DNA of 7,241 nt from contig JALOLM010000293.1 of assembly GCA_025455985.1 (NCBI GenBank), positions 1-7,241 on the forward strand. The letters are read 5' to 3'. This DNA is from Candidatus Nanopelagicales bacterium. Lineage in GTDB: Bacteria; Actinomycetota; Actinomycetes; S36-B12; UBA10799. Positions 1 to 6,003 of this stretch are shown here, piece after piece (positions within the stretch are counted from its first letter, which is position 1; each line of letters begins with the position of its first letter). Below the pieces are notes generated by a model. That model worked only from the letters and a program-made list of their open reading frames with translations. It did not search any database and had not been told where the DNA came from. Made by a program: the position numbers and the translations under genes.

Positions 1-41
1 GCGGCGTGGATCGCGGCGAGGCGGCGGCCGTAGTAGGTCAC
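1..41 (-). CDS. Possible start of a further minus-strand gene, cut by the window edge
   Basis: A GTG codon lies four bases downstream of the exporter stop codon on the minus strand and opens a frame of 13 codons that reads VTYYGRRLAAIHA before the window ends. The tight spacing suggests a second gene in an operon with the exporter. The peptide resembles the N-terminus of some actinobacterial class I SAM-dependent methyltransferases (a Tyr-rich start followed by LAxIH), but 13 residues cannot establish a family. No good Shine-Dalgarno sequence is visible. The main alternative is that this is non-coding sequence. Confidence 0.3.
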   Translation of the reverse strand, partial: MTYYGRRLAAIHA

Positions 42-45
42 GGCG

Positions 46-666
46 CTACCCGTGCGTGGTGCCGATGACGGCCGCACCGCCGGCCATGAGGACGCCACCG
101 GACACGCGGGCCACTCGTCGGCGTGTGGTGGGTTCGAGCATCAATCCCCTGGCGCGTCCGGCCAGCGACGAGTAGGCCAGCGCATTCAGCCCGCCGAGGA
201 TCACGAAGGCCATGATCATGACAACGGTCTGGGGAAGCCATGGCAGTGCAGGGTCGATGAACTGCGGCACAAAGGCGACGAAGAACGCGATGCTCTTCGG
301 ATTCGTGGCGGTCACGGCGAACGACTCTGCGAAGACCCTTCGGGGGGAGGTGTCCGCGCTGTCATCTGTGATCCACTGCCGTCCTCGGGAGCGCCAGGTC
401 CTGATCCCCAGCAGGACCAGGTACAGGCCGCCGGCCACTCGCAGTATGACGAACAACTCCGCCGAGGCGAGCAGGACCGCACCCGCCCCGAGCATCGCCG
501 CGGTCATTGCCACCAAGTCCCCCAGCACCACGCCTGAGACGGTGGCCCGGCGGACGCGGGCGCCGTGGTTGAGCGATCGCGAGACCACCAAGAGGATCGT
601 GGGGCCCGGGATCATGAGCACGACGACGCAGGCGACCAGGTAGGCGGCGAACCGATCGACATCCAC
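46..666 (-). CDS. LysE/RhtB-family amino-acid exporter
   Basis: A small integral membrane protein of about 206 residues, the usual size for the LysE/RhtB translocator family, which exports amino acids or related small molecules across the cytoplasmic membrane. The family signature is clear: an N-terminal helix runs into IPGPTILLVVSR (residues 19-30), and the central motif NPKSIAFFVAFVPQF lies at 122-136. Hydrophobic helices lie at about 6-28, 41-67, 70-89, 122-138, 143-166 and 188-202. The substrate cannot be told. I chose GTG 666 because a TACCCT -10-like element ends seven bases before it and the family normally has only a few residues before the first helix. GTG 672 and TTG 684 are in-frame alternatives, and none of the three has a convincing Shine-Dalgarno sequence. 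The gene is divergent from the hydrolase. Confidence 0.88.
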   Translation of the reverse strand: MDVDRFAAYLVACVVVLMIPGPTILLVVSRSLNHGARVRRATVSGVVLGDLVAMTAAMLGAGAVLLASAELFVILRVAGGLYLVLLGIRTWRSRGRQWITDDSADTSPRRVFAESFAVTATNPKSIAFFVAFVPQFIDPALPWLPQTVVMIMAFVILGGLNALAYSSLAGRARGLMLEPTTRRRVARVSGGVLMAGGAAVIGTTHG

Positions 667-673
667 GGTCACG

Positions 674-679
674 AGGGTA
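674..679 (-). promoter_or_regulatory. Candidate -10 element for the exporter gene, leaderless
   Basis: Read on the minus strand this is TACCCT, matching the TANNNT -10 pattern, and it ends seven bases before GTG 666. That spacing would place the transcription start at or next to the start codon, as in leaderless actinobacterial mRNAs. No clear -35 element is seen. If translation starts at TTG 684 or GTG 672, this element would lie inside or against the gene and the call would fail. Confidence 0.35.
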
Positions 680-693
680 CCCAAGAGTGGGCT

Positions 694-705
694 CGCGGAT
701 CCGCG
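694..705. promoter_or_regulatory. Perfect 12-bp palindrome in the divergent intergenic region
   Basis: CGCGGATCCGCG is identical to its own reverse complement. It lies between the exporter and hydrolase genes, about 28 bases upstream of the exporter start. It could be an operator for a dimeric repressor. In DNA this GC-rich, a 12-bp palindrome made mostly of CG steps can also arise by chance. No regulator gene is present in the window to pair with it. Confidence 0.3.
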
Positions 706-726
706 TCGCGATGGGCAACCCGCCTT

Positions 727-754
727 CCAGGGTCACCGAACGGATCTACCCTGG
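727..754. repeat. 7-bp inverted repeat overlapping the hydrolase promoter region
   Basis: CCAGGGT at 727-733 and ACCCTGG at 748-754 are perfect inverted copies separated by 14 bases. Their centres are 21 bp apart, about two helical turns, as expected for a dimeric DNA-binding protein. The right arm contains most of the candidate -10 element and sits just before the hydrolase Shine-Dalgarno sequence, so binding there could block transcription. A stem-loop is a less likely reading, because the probable transcription start lies downstream of the repeat. Confidence 0.4.
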
Positions 755-763
755 TGAGGGAGG
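747..763 (+). promoter_or_regulatory. Candidate -10 element and ribosome binding site of the hydrolase gene
   Basis: TACCCT at 747-752 fits a TANNNT -10 element. GAGGGAGG at 756-763 is the strongest Shine-Dalgarno sequence in the window. The spacing from it to ATG 770 is six bases and to ATG 767 only three, which favours 770 as the start. The -35 region (TTCCAG at 725-730, 16-bp spacer) matches the consensus poorly. If transcription starts within a few bases of the -10 element, the untranslated leader is only about ten bases long. Confidence 0.45.
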
Positions 764-769
764 CCGATG

Positions 770-1660
770 ATGAACAAGCCAGTCGTGCTCGGGGTGGGAA
801 CCGCAGCCCTTGCCGGACTTGCGGTGGCGAAGTGGCGGCAGGTGATGGGTAACTCGGCGCGCGAGACGGGGACGTTCGGCAACGGGATGCAGTACGCCCG
901 ATGGGGTGACGGACCGCGGACGGTGTTGTGGATGCCGGGTGGTCCGGGCAGCGAGATCCCGCACGGCGTGATGGGGGCGATGGCGGGTAGTCAGTTCACG
1001 GCACTCACGCATGCGGGGTTCTCGGTCTGGATGGTGGGCCGGCGGGTGGGCATGCCGCCCGGGCACACCGTCTCGGACATGGCAGACGACTACGCGGCGC
1101 TGATCGAGCGGGAGTTCGGCGGTCGGGTCGATGTCGCCGTCGGTCTTTCCTACGGGGGAATGATCGCGCAGTATCTCGCCGCCGAACATCCGACCTGCGT
1201 CGGCCGGGTGGTGCTGGCACTGTCCGCTGCGACCATCACTGAATGGGGCCGCGACGTGGACTACCGGTGGGCTCGCGCTCGCGCTGACGGGCACGTGCGG
1301 CAGGCCGGGGAGGTAATGGCCGAATACGTGTTCCCCGGCAAGGATCAGCGCAGGCAGCGGCAGGTGCTCGGGCTGGTGGCGGGGCGAGCCTTCGCCGACA
1401 GCGATGTCCTGGGATCCGACCTGATGGTCGAGGCCGAGGCAGAACGGGCCTTCGACTCCCGCGACGCCCTCCCGAAGATCGACGTCCCGGTGCTGGTGAT
1501 CAGCGCGCAGGAGGACTTGTTCTTCACCCCGGAGATCGTCAGCGAGACTGCCGCTCTGATTCCCGAATGCAAGGTCATCCAGTACCCCGGAAAAGGCCAT
1601 CTACGCGCGGGCATGAGCACACAACTTGCGCGCGACGTTCTGGAGTTCGCCGAGGAGTGA
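770..1660 (+). CDS. Alpha/beta-hydrolase fold protein with N-terminal hydrophobic segment
   Basis: A 296-residue alpha/beta hydrolase. Residues 4-20 are hydrophobic and followed by a basic patch, so the protein may be membrane-anchored. The oxyanion-loop motif PGGPG lies at 56-60 and the nucleophile elbow GLSYGG at 125-130, with Ser127 as the predicted nucleophile. Asp249 in SAQED and His277 in GKGH stand where the acid and base of the triad are expected after the strand VPVLVIS. The catalytic triad is therefore complete and the enzyme is probably active. The family covers esterases, lipases, peptidases and haloperoxidase-like enzymes, and nothing here fixes the substrate. ATG 770 is preferred over ATG 767 because of Shine-Dalgarno spacing. 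The gene is divergent from the exporter. Its stop codon lies 41 bases before the first PH gene's ATG, or overlaps an alternative GTG start of that gene. Confidence 0.88.
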   Translation: MNKPVVLGVGTAALAGLAVAKWRQVMGNSARETGTFGNGMQYARWGDGPRTVLWMPGGPGSEIPHGVMGAMAGSQFTALTHAGFSVWMVGRRVGMPPGHTVSDMADDYAALIEREFGGRVDVAVGLSYGGMIAQYLAAEHPTCVGRVVLALSAATITEWGRDVDYRWARARADGHVRQAGEVMAEYVFPGKDQRRQRQVLGLVAGRAFADSDVLGSDLMVEAEAERAFDSRDALPKIDVPVLVISAQEDLFFTPEIVSETAALIPECKVIQYPGKGHLRAGMSTQLARDVLEFAEE

Positions 1661-1689
1661 CGATCCCGGTTCGTGCCACGGGGCGGTCC

Positions 1690-1695
1690 TACACT
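1690..1695 (+). promoter_or_regulatory. Candidate -10 element giving a leaderless mRNA for the PH-protein operon
   Basis: TACACT matches TANNNT and ends six bases before ATG 1702, so the transcript would begin at or within a base or two of the start codon. This arrangement is typical of leaderless actinobacterial genes. The GAGG at 1697-1700 is only one base from the ATG, too close to act as a normal Shine-Dalgarno sequence. No convincing -35 element is present. If correct, this promoter would drive the gene chain through nadB. Confidence 0.5.
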
Positions 1696-1701
1696 CGAGG
1701 T

Positions 1702-2202
1702 ATGGCATCCAAGGTCGAGGTGGCGTTCCGTCCGGAAGGGGACACCTGGCAGTCCCTGTCGCCGAAACTGATCACCGTGCGACGGCTCATCCTGGCCCTG
1801 TTCGCGGTCGCGGTGGTCGTGGCTGGAGTGGTGGTCGCCCTGACGGTTGAGCCGGTGTGGATCGGCGCCCTGATCGCAGTGGCCGGTGTGCTCATGCTGG
1901 CCATCGGCTGGCCGTGGGTCGGTCGGCGGGTGAAGTCGTGGGGGTACGCCGAGCGTGCCGACGACCTCGTGGTGGGTAGCGGCATCTGGTTTCGTCGGCT
2001 GGTGATCGTGCCTTACGGCCGTCTGCAGTTGGTGGATGTGAAGGCCGGACCCATCGATCGGGCTTTCGGCCTCACGTCCGTCCAGCTGCATACGGCAGCG
2101 GCGACCACCGATGCCGCGATCCCCGGGCTGAGCCCCGAGACAGCGGCTGCCCTGCGCGACCGGTTGGCTGCCCGCGGTGAGCAGCGATCGGCCGGGCTGT
2201 GA
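1702..2202 (+). CDS. Membrane PH-domain protein, YdbS-like (bPH2/DUF304)
   Basis: A 166-residue protein with two membrane helices (about 27-48 and 52-70) followed by one bacterial PH domain (about 77-157). The typical bPH2 features are a W/Y-rich entry at WGYAERADDLVVGSGIW (80-96), the strand pair VIVPYGRLQLVDV (101-113), then RAFGLTSVQLHTA (120-132) and a final helix with PGLSPETAAALRDRL. Proteins of this kind are paired with a larger multi-PH partner, as in Bacillus YdbS/YdbT, where the pair has been linked to resistance against antimicrobial peptides. The role here is unknown. ATG 1702 is preferred because of the leaderless -10 element and because conserved sequence begins soon after. GTG 1657, which overlaps the hydrolase stop as GTGA, is in frame and would add 15 residues. 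The gene overlaps the next one by four bases. Confidence 0.87.
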   Translation: MASKVEVAFRPEGDTWQSLSPKLITVRRLILALFAVAVVVAGVVVALTVEPVWIGALIAVAGVLMLAIGWPWVGRRVKSWGYAERADDLVVGSGIWFRRLVIVPYGRLQLVDVKAGPIDRAFGLTSVQLHTAAATTDAAIPGLSPETAAALRDRLAARGEQRSAGL

Positions 2203-3503
2203 GCACCGAGCGCCGGCGCGTCCACCCGATCACCCCGATCGTCAAGGTCTCCACCTATCTGCCGGCACTGTTCCTGGCGGTGCTGATCACGGGCGGACAG
2301 GCATTGTTCAGCCGGCCGTTCGGGGCGCTCGGCGTCCTGGGTCTGACGATCGTTGTGGCCGTGGTTGCACTGGGTTACGAGTACCTGTCCTACCAGCGAC
2401 TGCAGTTCTGGTTCGACGACGACGGCGATCTGCGGGTGCAGTCCGGCGTGGTGTTCCAGCAGGAGCGCCGTCTGCAGTTGTCCCGCTTGCAGACCGTCGA
2501 CGTCAACCGTCCGCTCGTCGCGCGGGTGTTCGGCTTCGCGGCCCTGCGGATCGAGGTCGCCGGCGCCGGTGACTCCCGGGCGGATCTGCAGTACCTCACC
2601 AACGCCGATGCCAGCGCGCTGCGCAGCGAGATCCTGGCCCGCTCGGCCGGCCTCGACCACACTGCAGGTGAGGCGCCGGAAGCGCCGCTGCTCGTGGTGC
2701 CGGCCAAGGACCTGTTCGTGTCCCTCATGCTGCGGGCGGTCACCGTCTTCCTGCTGCTGCTCACGGTTCTGATCGTGGTCGGCAACGTCTGGGCCTCAGG
2801 CTGGACCGGCATCTTCACGGTCCTGCTCGGTGGTGTGCCGCTGCTCATCGTGGTCACGGAGTTCGCCCAGCTCTACAACTTCACGGTCGCCCAGTCCCCG
2901 GACGGAATCCGGCTGCGGCACGGATTGATCCAGACCCAGGCCCGGACGATCCCGCCGGGGCGGGTGTGTGCCGTCGAGTTCGTTGAGCCGTTGTTCTGGC
3001 GGCGCAAGGGCTGGGTCCGGCTGTATGTCACCGTGGCCGGCCTGAGTAAGAGCGACGACGACTCCGGCACCGAATCCGTGCTGTTGCCGGTCGCGCCACG
3101 GGAGGTCGCCGAGGACCTCTTCCGTCGCGTGATGCCCGGCGCGCAGCCGGAGAACGTCGAGATGATCAGGCCCATCGGCAGCGTCAAGCGCCGCTCGCCC
3201 ATTCAGTGGCGCTACCTGGCGGCCGGAGCCGACGAGCGGATCGCGGTTCTCCAGCACGGCCGGATCACCCGCCGCCGGCAGATCGTCGATCACGCCCGCG
3301 TGCAGTCGGTCCGGCTGTCCCAAGGCCCCTGGGAGCGTGCCCTGGGCCTGGCCAGCGTCAACCTGGACATCCCACCGGGTCGTATCCGCCCGCAGTGGCA
3401 ACACTTCGGTCTGGAGCAGGCACACGGGTTACTCGCGATGCAGACCGAGCGGATGCGCGCCGCCCGGGCCGCCGACAAGAGCACACGGTGGATGCAGAAC
3501 TGA
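2199..3503 (+). CDS. Multi-PH-domain membrane protein, YdbT-like (bPH2/DUF304)
   Basis: A 434-residue partner of the preceding protein. Two helices (about 17-31 and 42-59) precede a first bPH2 domain (about 63-148, with RLQFWFDDDGDLRVQSGVV and RVFGFAALRIEVAG). A second helix pair (about 172-195 and 202-221) precedes a second bPH2 domain (about 224-310). A third PH-like unit (about 342-420, with RITRRRQIVDHARVQSV and RALGLASVNLDIPPG) follows without its own helix pair and should lie in the cytoplasm. Length and layout fit YdbT-type proteins, which probably act as a membrane complex with the YdbS partner. The GTG start forms a GTGA overlap with the previous stop, so translation is probably coupled. 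The gene's end overlaps the likely true start (GTG 3488) of the methyltransferase gene by 16 bases. The substrate or ligand is unknown. Confidence 0.88.
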   Translation: MSTERRRVHPITPIVKVSTYLPALFLAVLITGGQALFSRPFGALGVLGLTIVVAVVALGYEYLSYQRLQFWFDDDGDLRVQSGVVFQQERRLQLSRLQTVDVNRPLVARVFGFAALRIEVAGAGDSRADLQYLTNADASALRSEILARSAGLDHTAGEAPEAPLLVVPAKDLFVSLMLRAVTVFLLLLTVLIVVGNVWASGWTGIFTVLLGGVPLLIVVTEFAQLYNFTVAQSPDGIRLRHGLIQTQARTIPPGRVCAVEFVEPLFWRRKGWVRLYVTVAGLSKSDDDSGTESVLLPVAPREVAEDLFRRVMPGAQPENVEMIRPIGSVKRRSPIQWRYLAAGADERIAVLQHGRITRRRQIVDHARVQSVRLSQGPWERALGLASVNLDIPPGRIRPQWQHFGLEQAHGLLAMQTERMRAARAADKSTRWMQN

Positions 3504-3652
3504 ACAGCCCGGCTGGGACGTGGTCGCAGGCGATGCAATGGGCTCACCTCGATCCCGCCGGCTTTTCGCATACCCAACGGGCCGAAGAGCACTTCACCAC
3601 GTCCATCGGCATCGGTGACCACGTTGCTCGCAAGGTGCTCGAGCGTTGCGGG
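3488..3652 (+). pseudogene. N-terminal part of the methyltransferase gene, out of frame with the rest
   Basis: From GTG 3488 a frame reads about 54 codons that look like the N-terminus of actinobacterial MidA-type methyltransferases: a W-xx-AM element (residues 12-16), DPAGF (22-26) and EEHFTTSIGIGDHVARKVL (33-51), which corresponds to the family's HF-x-TS segment. The frame then turns into unrelated sequence and stops at 3707-3709. The expected next element, the SAM-binding VDVGAG strand, is found in the frame one base further on. Dropping one G of the GGG run at 3650-3652 joins the parts into a 284-residue protein, with about 33 residues between HF and VDVGAG, close to the spacing I recall for homologues. 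GTG 3488 overlaps the PH gene by 16 bases, with a weak AAGAG upstream. The cause could be a real mutation or a sequencing error. Confidence 0.72.
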
Positions 3653-4343
3653 CGCCGCTCGCCGGCACGGGATTGCGGATCCCTGGATCGTGGACGTCGG
3701 AGCAGGTGACGGGCGCTTGCTGCGACAACTGCTGGATCTCGGTTTTCCCGGCAGCCGGTTGCTGGGGGTGGATGTTCGTCCGGCGCCGCCAGGGCTGCCG
3801 GTCCAATGGATCCAGGGCCGCGCCCCCGAATGTGTGCCGGCAGTGCGCGGCCTGCTGTTCGCCCACGAGTTCCTCGATGACGTCGCAGTCGATGTCGTCG
3901 CCGGCGATCACGTGCTCACGACCGACGGTCAGCCCGCCCGCAGGATCAGCCGTCGTGAACAGGACTGGCTGCGGCGCTGGGCGTCCGACGGATCGCAGGT
4001 TGTGGGCCTGCGACGTGACCAGGTGTGGGCGCAACTGGTGGCCAAGGTCGAAGGTGAGGCAATCGCCGTCGACTTCATGGGCGGTGCACCTGTGGGCCAT
4101 CGGCGCGGCCGGCGCACGCAAGCGTCGCTCTGCCCGGAAACGGATCTGTGTGCCGGGGTGGACCTGCGGGCCTGCCGGGCCGCCACGGGTGGACGGTTGA
4201 TCCCCCAGCACAGAGTGTTCGCCGATGTCCGGGGGCTCTCGGCTTCGCAGAGCGCGCAACTGCGGGTTCTGCGCGATCGCAGCGGCCTAGGGGGATTCGG
4301 CTGGCTGTTCACGGATCGATCATCGGTAGGCTCGCCAGCGTGA
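3615..4343 (+). CDS. MidA/NDUFAF7-family SAM-dependent methyltransferase, N-terminus lost to a frameshift
   Basis: This frame carries the catalytic body of a class I methyltransferase of the MidA (DUF185) family. Its mitochondrial member methylates an arginine of a complex I subunit; the bacterial substrates are unsettled. Visible motifs, numbered from GTG 3615, are the SAM-binding loop VDVGAGDG (26-33), the acidic strand end GVDVRP (51-56), LLFAHEFLDD (80-89, the family's LLFANEWLDN-like motif), AVDFMGG (151-157), TDLCAGVDLRAC (176-187) and the C-terminal SGLGGFGWL (223-231). All are intact. GTG 3615 has no Shine-Dalgarno sequence and starts after the conserved HFTTS segment, so it is unlikely to be the true start. 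The natural gene probably ran from GTG 3488, with a one-base shift near 3650. As written, the product would lack about 42 N-terminal residues and may be inactive. It overlaps the next gene by GTGA. Confidence 0.78.
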   Translation: MTTLLARCSSVAGAARRHGIADPWIVDVGAGDGRLLRQLLDLGFPGSRLLGVDVRPAPPGLPVQWIQGRAPECVPAVRGLLFAHEFLDDVAVDVVAGDHVLTTDGQPARRISRREQDWLRRWASDGSQVVGLRRDQVWAQLVAKVEGEAIAVDFMGGAPVGHRRGRRTQASLCPETDLCAGVDLRACRAATGGRLIPQHRVFADVRGLSASQSAQLRVLRDRSGLGGFGWLFTDRSSVGSPA

Positions 4344-5197
4344 GTGTTCGCCTTCGCGCCGGCGTGATCGGCGTCGGTCGTGCCGGTGGCGCCCTCGGTG
4401 GTGCTTTGGCGCGTGCCGGTCATCGCGTCGTCGCGGCCCACGCCGTCAGCGACGCCTCCCGCGACCGTGCCGCGAGCCTGTTGCCGCACACCGAGTTGGT
4501 CAGCGTCGAGGAGGTCGTCTCCCGCTGCGACCTGGTGCTGCTGGCCGTCCCCGACGACGCGCTGCCCGCCCTGGCGCAGGCGCTGCAGTTCACCCCCGGG
4601 CAGTTCGTGGTGCACTGCTCGGGCCGTTACGGCTATGGCGTCCTGGAGCCGGCGGCTCGCCGCGGCGCTCTGCCGCTGGCCCTGCACCCGGCCATGACCC
4701 TGACCGGCACCAGCCTGGACATCGAGCGGCTCGCCGGGGCGCCGTTCGGGGTCACCTCGCCCGAGCCGCTGCGCATGGCCGCCGAAGCGCTGGTCGTGGA
4801 GATGGGTGGGGAGCCCGTGTGGATACCCGAGGACGCCCGCCCGCTCTACCACGCCGCGCTGGCCCATTCGGCCAACCACCTGATCACGTTGGTGGCATCC
4901 GGCACGGAGATGCTGCAGGCTGCCGGGGTCGAGGCGCCGTCGCGGTTGTTGGCTCCACTGGTGCAGGCAAGCCTCGACAACGCCTTGCGCATGGGCTACC
5001 ACGCCCTCACCGGACCGGTCGTGCGCGGGGATGCACAGACCGTGACCGCCCATCTTCAGGTGTTGTCAGCCGACCCGCAGTTGTTGGCTGCCTACGTTGC
5101 GCTGGCCCGCCTGACCGCCGACCGCGCCCTGGCCGAGGGGCTCTTGCGCCCGCTGGCCGCGGAGGGTCTGCTCAACGCCTTGGGCGGGCAGCCGTGA
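4340..5197 (+). CDS. Rossmann-fold / DUF2520 oxidoreductase, candidate NAD(P)-dependent dehydrogenase
   Basis: A 285-residue two-domain protein. The N-terminal Rossmann domain has the dinucleotide-binding loop GVGRAGGALG (11-20), and LLAVPDDAL (67-75) at the end of a later strand. VHCSGRYG (91-98) and ALHPAMTLTG (114-123) bridge to the C-terminal helical DUF2520 domain, with LYHAALAHSANHL (169-181) and GPVVRGDAQTVTAHL (225-239). The conserved H, N and R-G-D residues look like an active-site set. This family commonly sits directly before panC in Actinobacteria. A role in pantothenate synthesis, such as reducing ketopantoate to pantoate in place of PanE, is an attractive inference but is not shown by the sequence. 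The GTG start forms a GTGA overlap with the methyltransferase stop. An upstream extension of the frame by 64 residues lies inside that gene and looks non-coding. Confidence 0.88.
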   Translation: MSVRLRAGVIGVGRAGGALGGALARAGHRVVAAHAVSDASRDRAASLLPHTELVSVEEVVSRCDLVLLAVPDDALPALAQALQFTPGQFVVHCSGRYGYGVLEPAARRGALPLALHPAMTLTGTSLDIERLAGAPFGVTSPEPLRMAAEALVVEMGGEPVWIPEDARPLYHAALAHSANHLITLVASGTEMLQAAGVEAPSRLLAPLVQASLDNALRMGYHALTGPVVRGDAQTVTAHLQVLSADPQLLAAYVALARLTADRALAEGLLRPLAAEGLLNALGGQP

Positions 5198-6003
5198 AGC
5201 GTCTCACAACCCGCGCCGAGATCCTCGCCGACCGACCGCCCGCGCACCGGCGCGCAGTGGTGATGACGATGGGGGCACTGCACGAAGGGCACGCAAGTCT
5301 GATCCGCGCCGCTCGGCAGGCCGACGACCACGTGACGGTGAGCATCTTCGTCAACCCCACCCAGTTCGGCCCGCACGAGGACCTCGACAAGTACCCGCGG
5401 TCGCTGGACGCCGACCTCGAACTGTGCGAGAAGTTGGGGGTCGACACGGTGTTCACCCCCACTGCGGACCAGGTCTACGCGCGCGACCCGATTGTGACCG
5501 TCGACCCAGGTCCGCTCGGTTCACAGTTGGAGGGGGCAGTCCGGCCGTCGCACTTCCGGGGAGTGTTGACCGTGGTGCAGAAACTCCTGCACCTCACCGA
5601 ACCCACGGATGCCTTCTTCGGGGAGAAGGACTATCAGCAGTTGACGTTGATCAAGGCGATGGTGGCCGATCTCGATCAGCAGGTCAGCATCATCGGCGTT
5701 CCCACCTCGCGCGAGGCCGACGGGCTGGCTCGGTCGAGCCGCAACCTGTATCTGTCGGCGTCGCAGCGCGAGCAGGCAGTCGCCCTGCCGCGCGCTCTCG
5801 CGGCCGGCTCGCTCCAGTCCGACGTGGCAGCCATCGAGGCTGCGGCCGCCGCCGAACTCACGGGCCTCGACGTGGACTACGCGGTCGTCCGGTCGACCGA
5901 TCTGGGACCGCCGGCGCCAGGAGAGTGCAGGCTGCTGATCGCCGCTCGCGTCGGGGCGACACGACTCCTGGACAACTGCGCGGTGGAAGTGAGGTCGGTG
6001 TGA
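5194..6003 (+). CDS. panC: Pantothenate synthetase (pantoate-beta-alanine ligase)
   Basis: PanC joins pantoate and beta-alanine using ATP, through a pantoyl-adenylate, to make pantothenate for coenzyme A. It is cytosolic and usually dimeric. All family hallmarks are present: MTMGALHEGHASL (24-36, the HIGH-like nucleotide motif with His30 and His33), FVNPTQFGPHEDLDKYPR (52-69), SHFRGVLTVVQKL (119-131), FFGEKDYQQL (141-150, KMSKS-region precursor) and SREADGLARSSRNLYLS (172-188). At 269 residues it is a little shorter than the usual 280 or so, mainly at the ends. The GTG start gives a GTGA overlap with the DUF2520 gene. The longer upstream frame is out of register with that gene and is not used. 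The next gene overlaps by four bases. panD, which follows panC in mycobacteria, is absent here. Confidence 0.96.
   Translation: MKRLTTRAEILADRPPAHRRAVVMTMGALHEGHASLIRAARQADDHVTVSIFVNPTQFGPHEDLDKYPRSLDADLELCEKLGVDTVFTPTADQVYARDPIVTVDPGPLGSQLEGAVRPSHFRGVLTVVQKLLHLTEPTDAFFGEKDYQQLTLIKAMVADLDQQVSIIGVPTSREADGLARSSRNLYLSASQREQAVALPRALAAGSLQSDVAAIEAAAAAELTGLDVDYAVVRSTDLGPPAPGECRLLIAARVGATRLLDNCAVEVRSV
5991..5994 (+). promoter_or_regulatory. Ribosome binding site for nadB inside the end of panC
   Basis: GAGG lies five bases before GTG 6000, within the last codons of panC. It supports that GTG as the nadB start. It is the best Shine-Dalgarno match among the GTGA junctions in this window. The others have weak or no match and may rely on reinitiation by the terminating ribosome. 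Confidence 0.6.

Noticed and set aside
746..1600. A 284-codon minus-strand frame opposite the hydrolase gene
   Set aside because: The plus-strand hydrolase has a full catalytic triad and a good ribosome binding site; the antisense frame has neither motifs nor a start signal.
1661..1701. Possible terminator after the hydrolase gene (CCCG and CGGG arms at about 1665-1683)
   Set aside because: The arms are only four bases with a ten-base loop and no T run follows, so it is not a convincing intrinsic terminator.
3929..5053. A 374-codon minus-strand frame opposite the methyltransferase and DUF2520 genes
   Set aside because: Both genes on the other strand have clear family motifs, and the antisense translation has low-complexity H/Q/R/G sequence typical of a shadow.
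4819..5193. N-terminal extension of panC by 125 residues
   Set aside because: It overlaps the DUF2520 domain in another frame and reads as arginine/proline-rich sequence; PanC proteins start shortly before the MGALHEGH motif, which fits GTG 5194.
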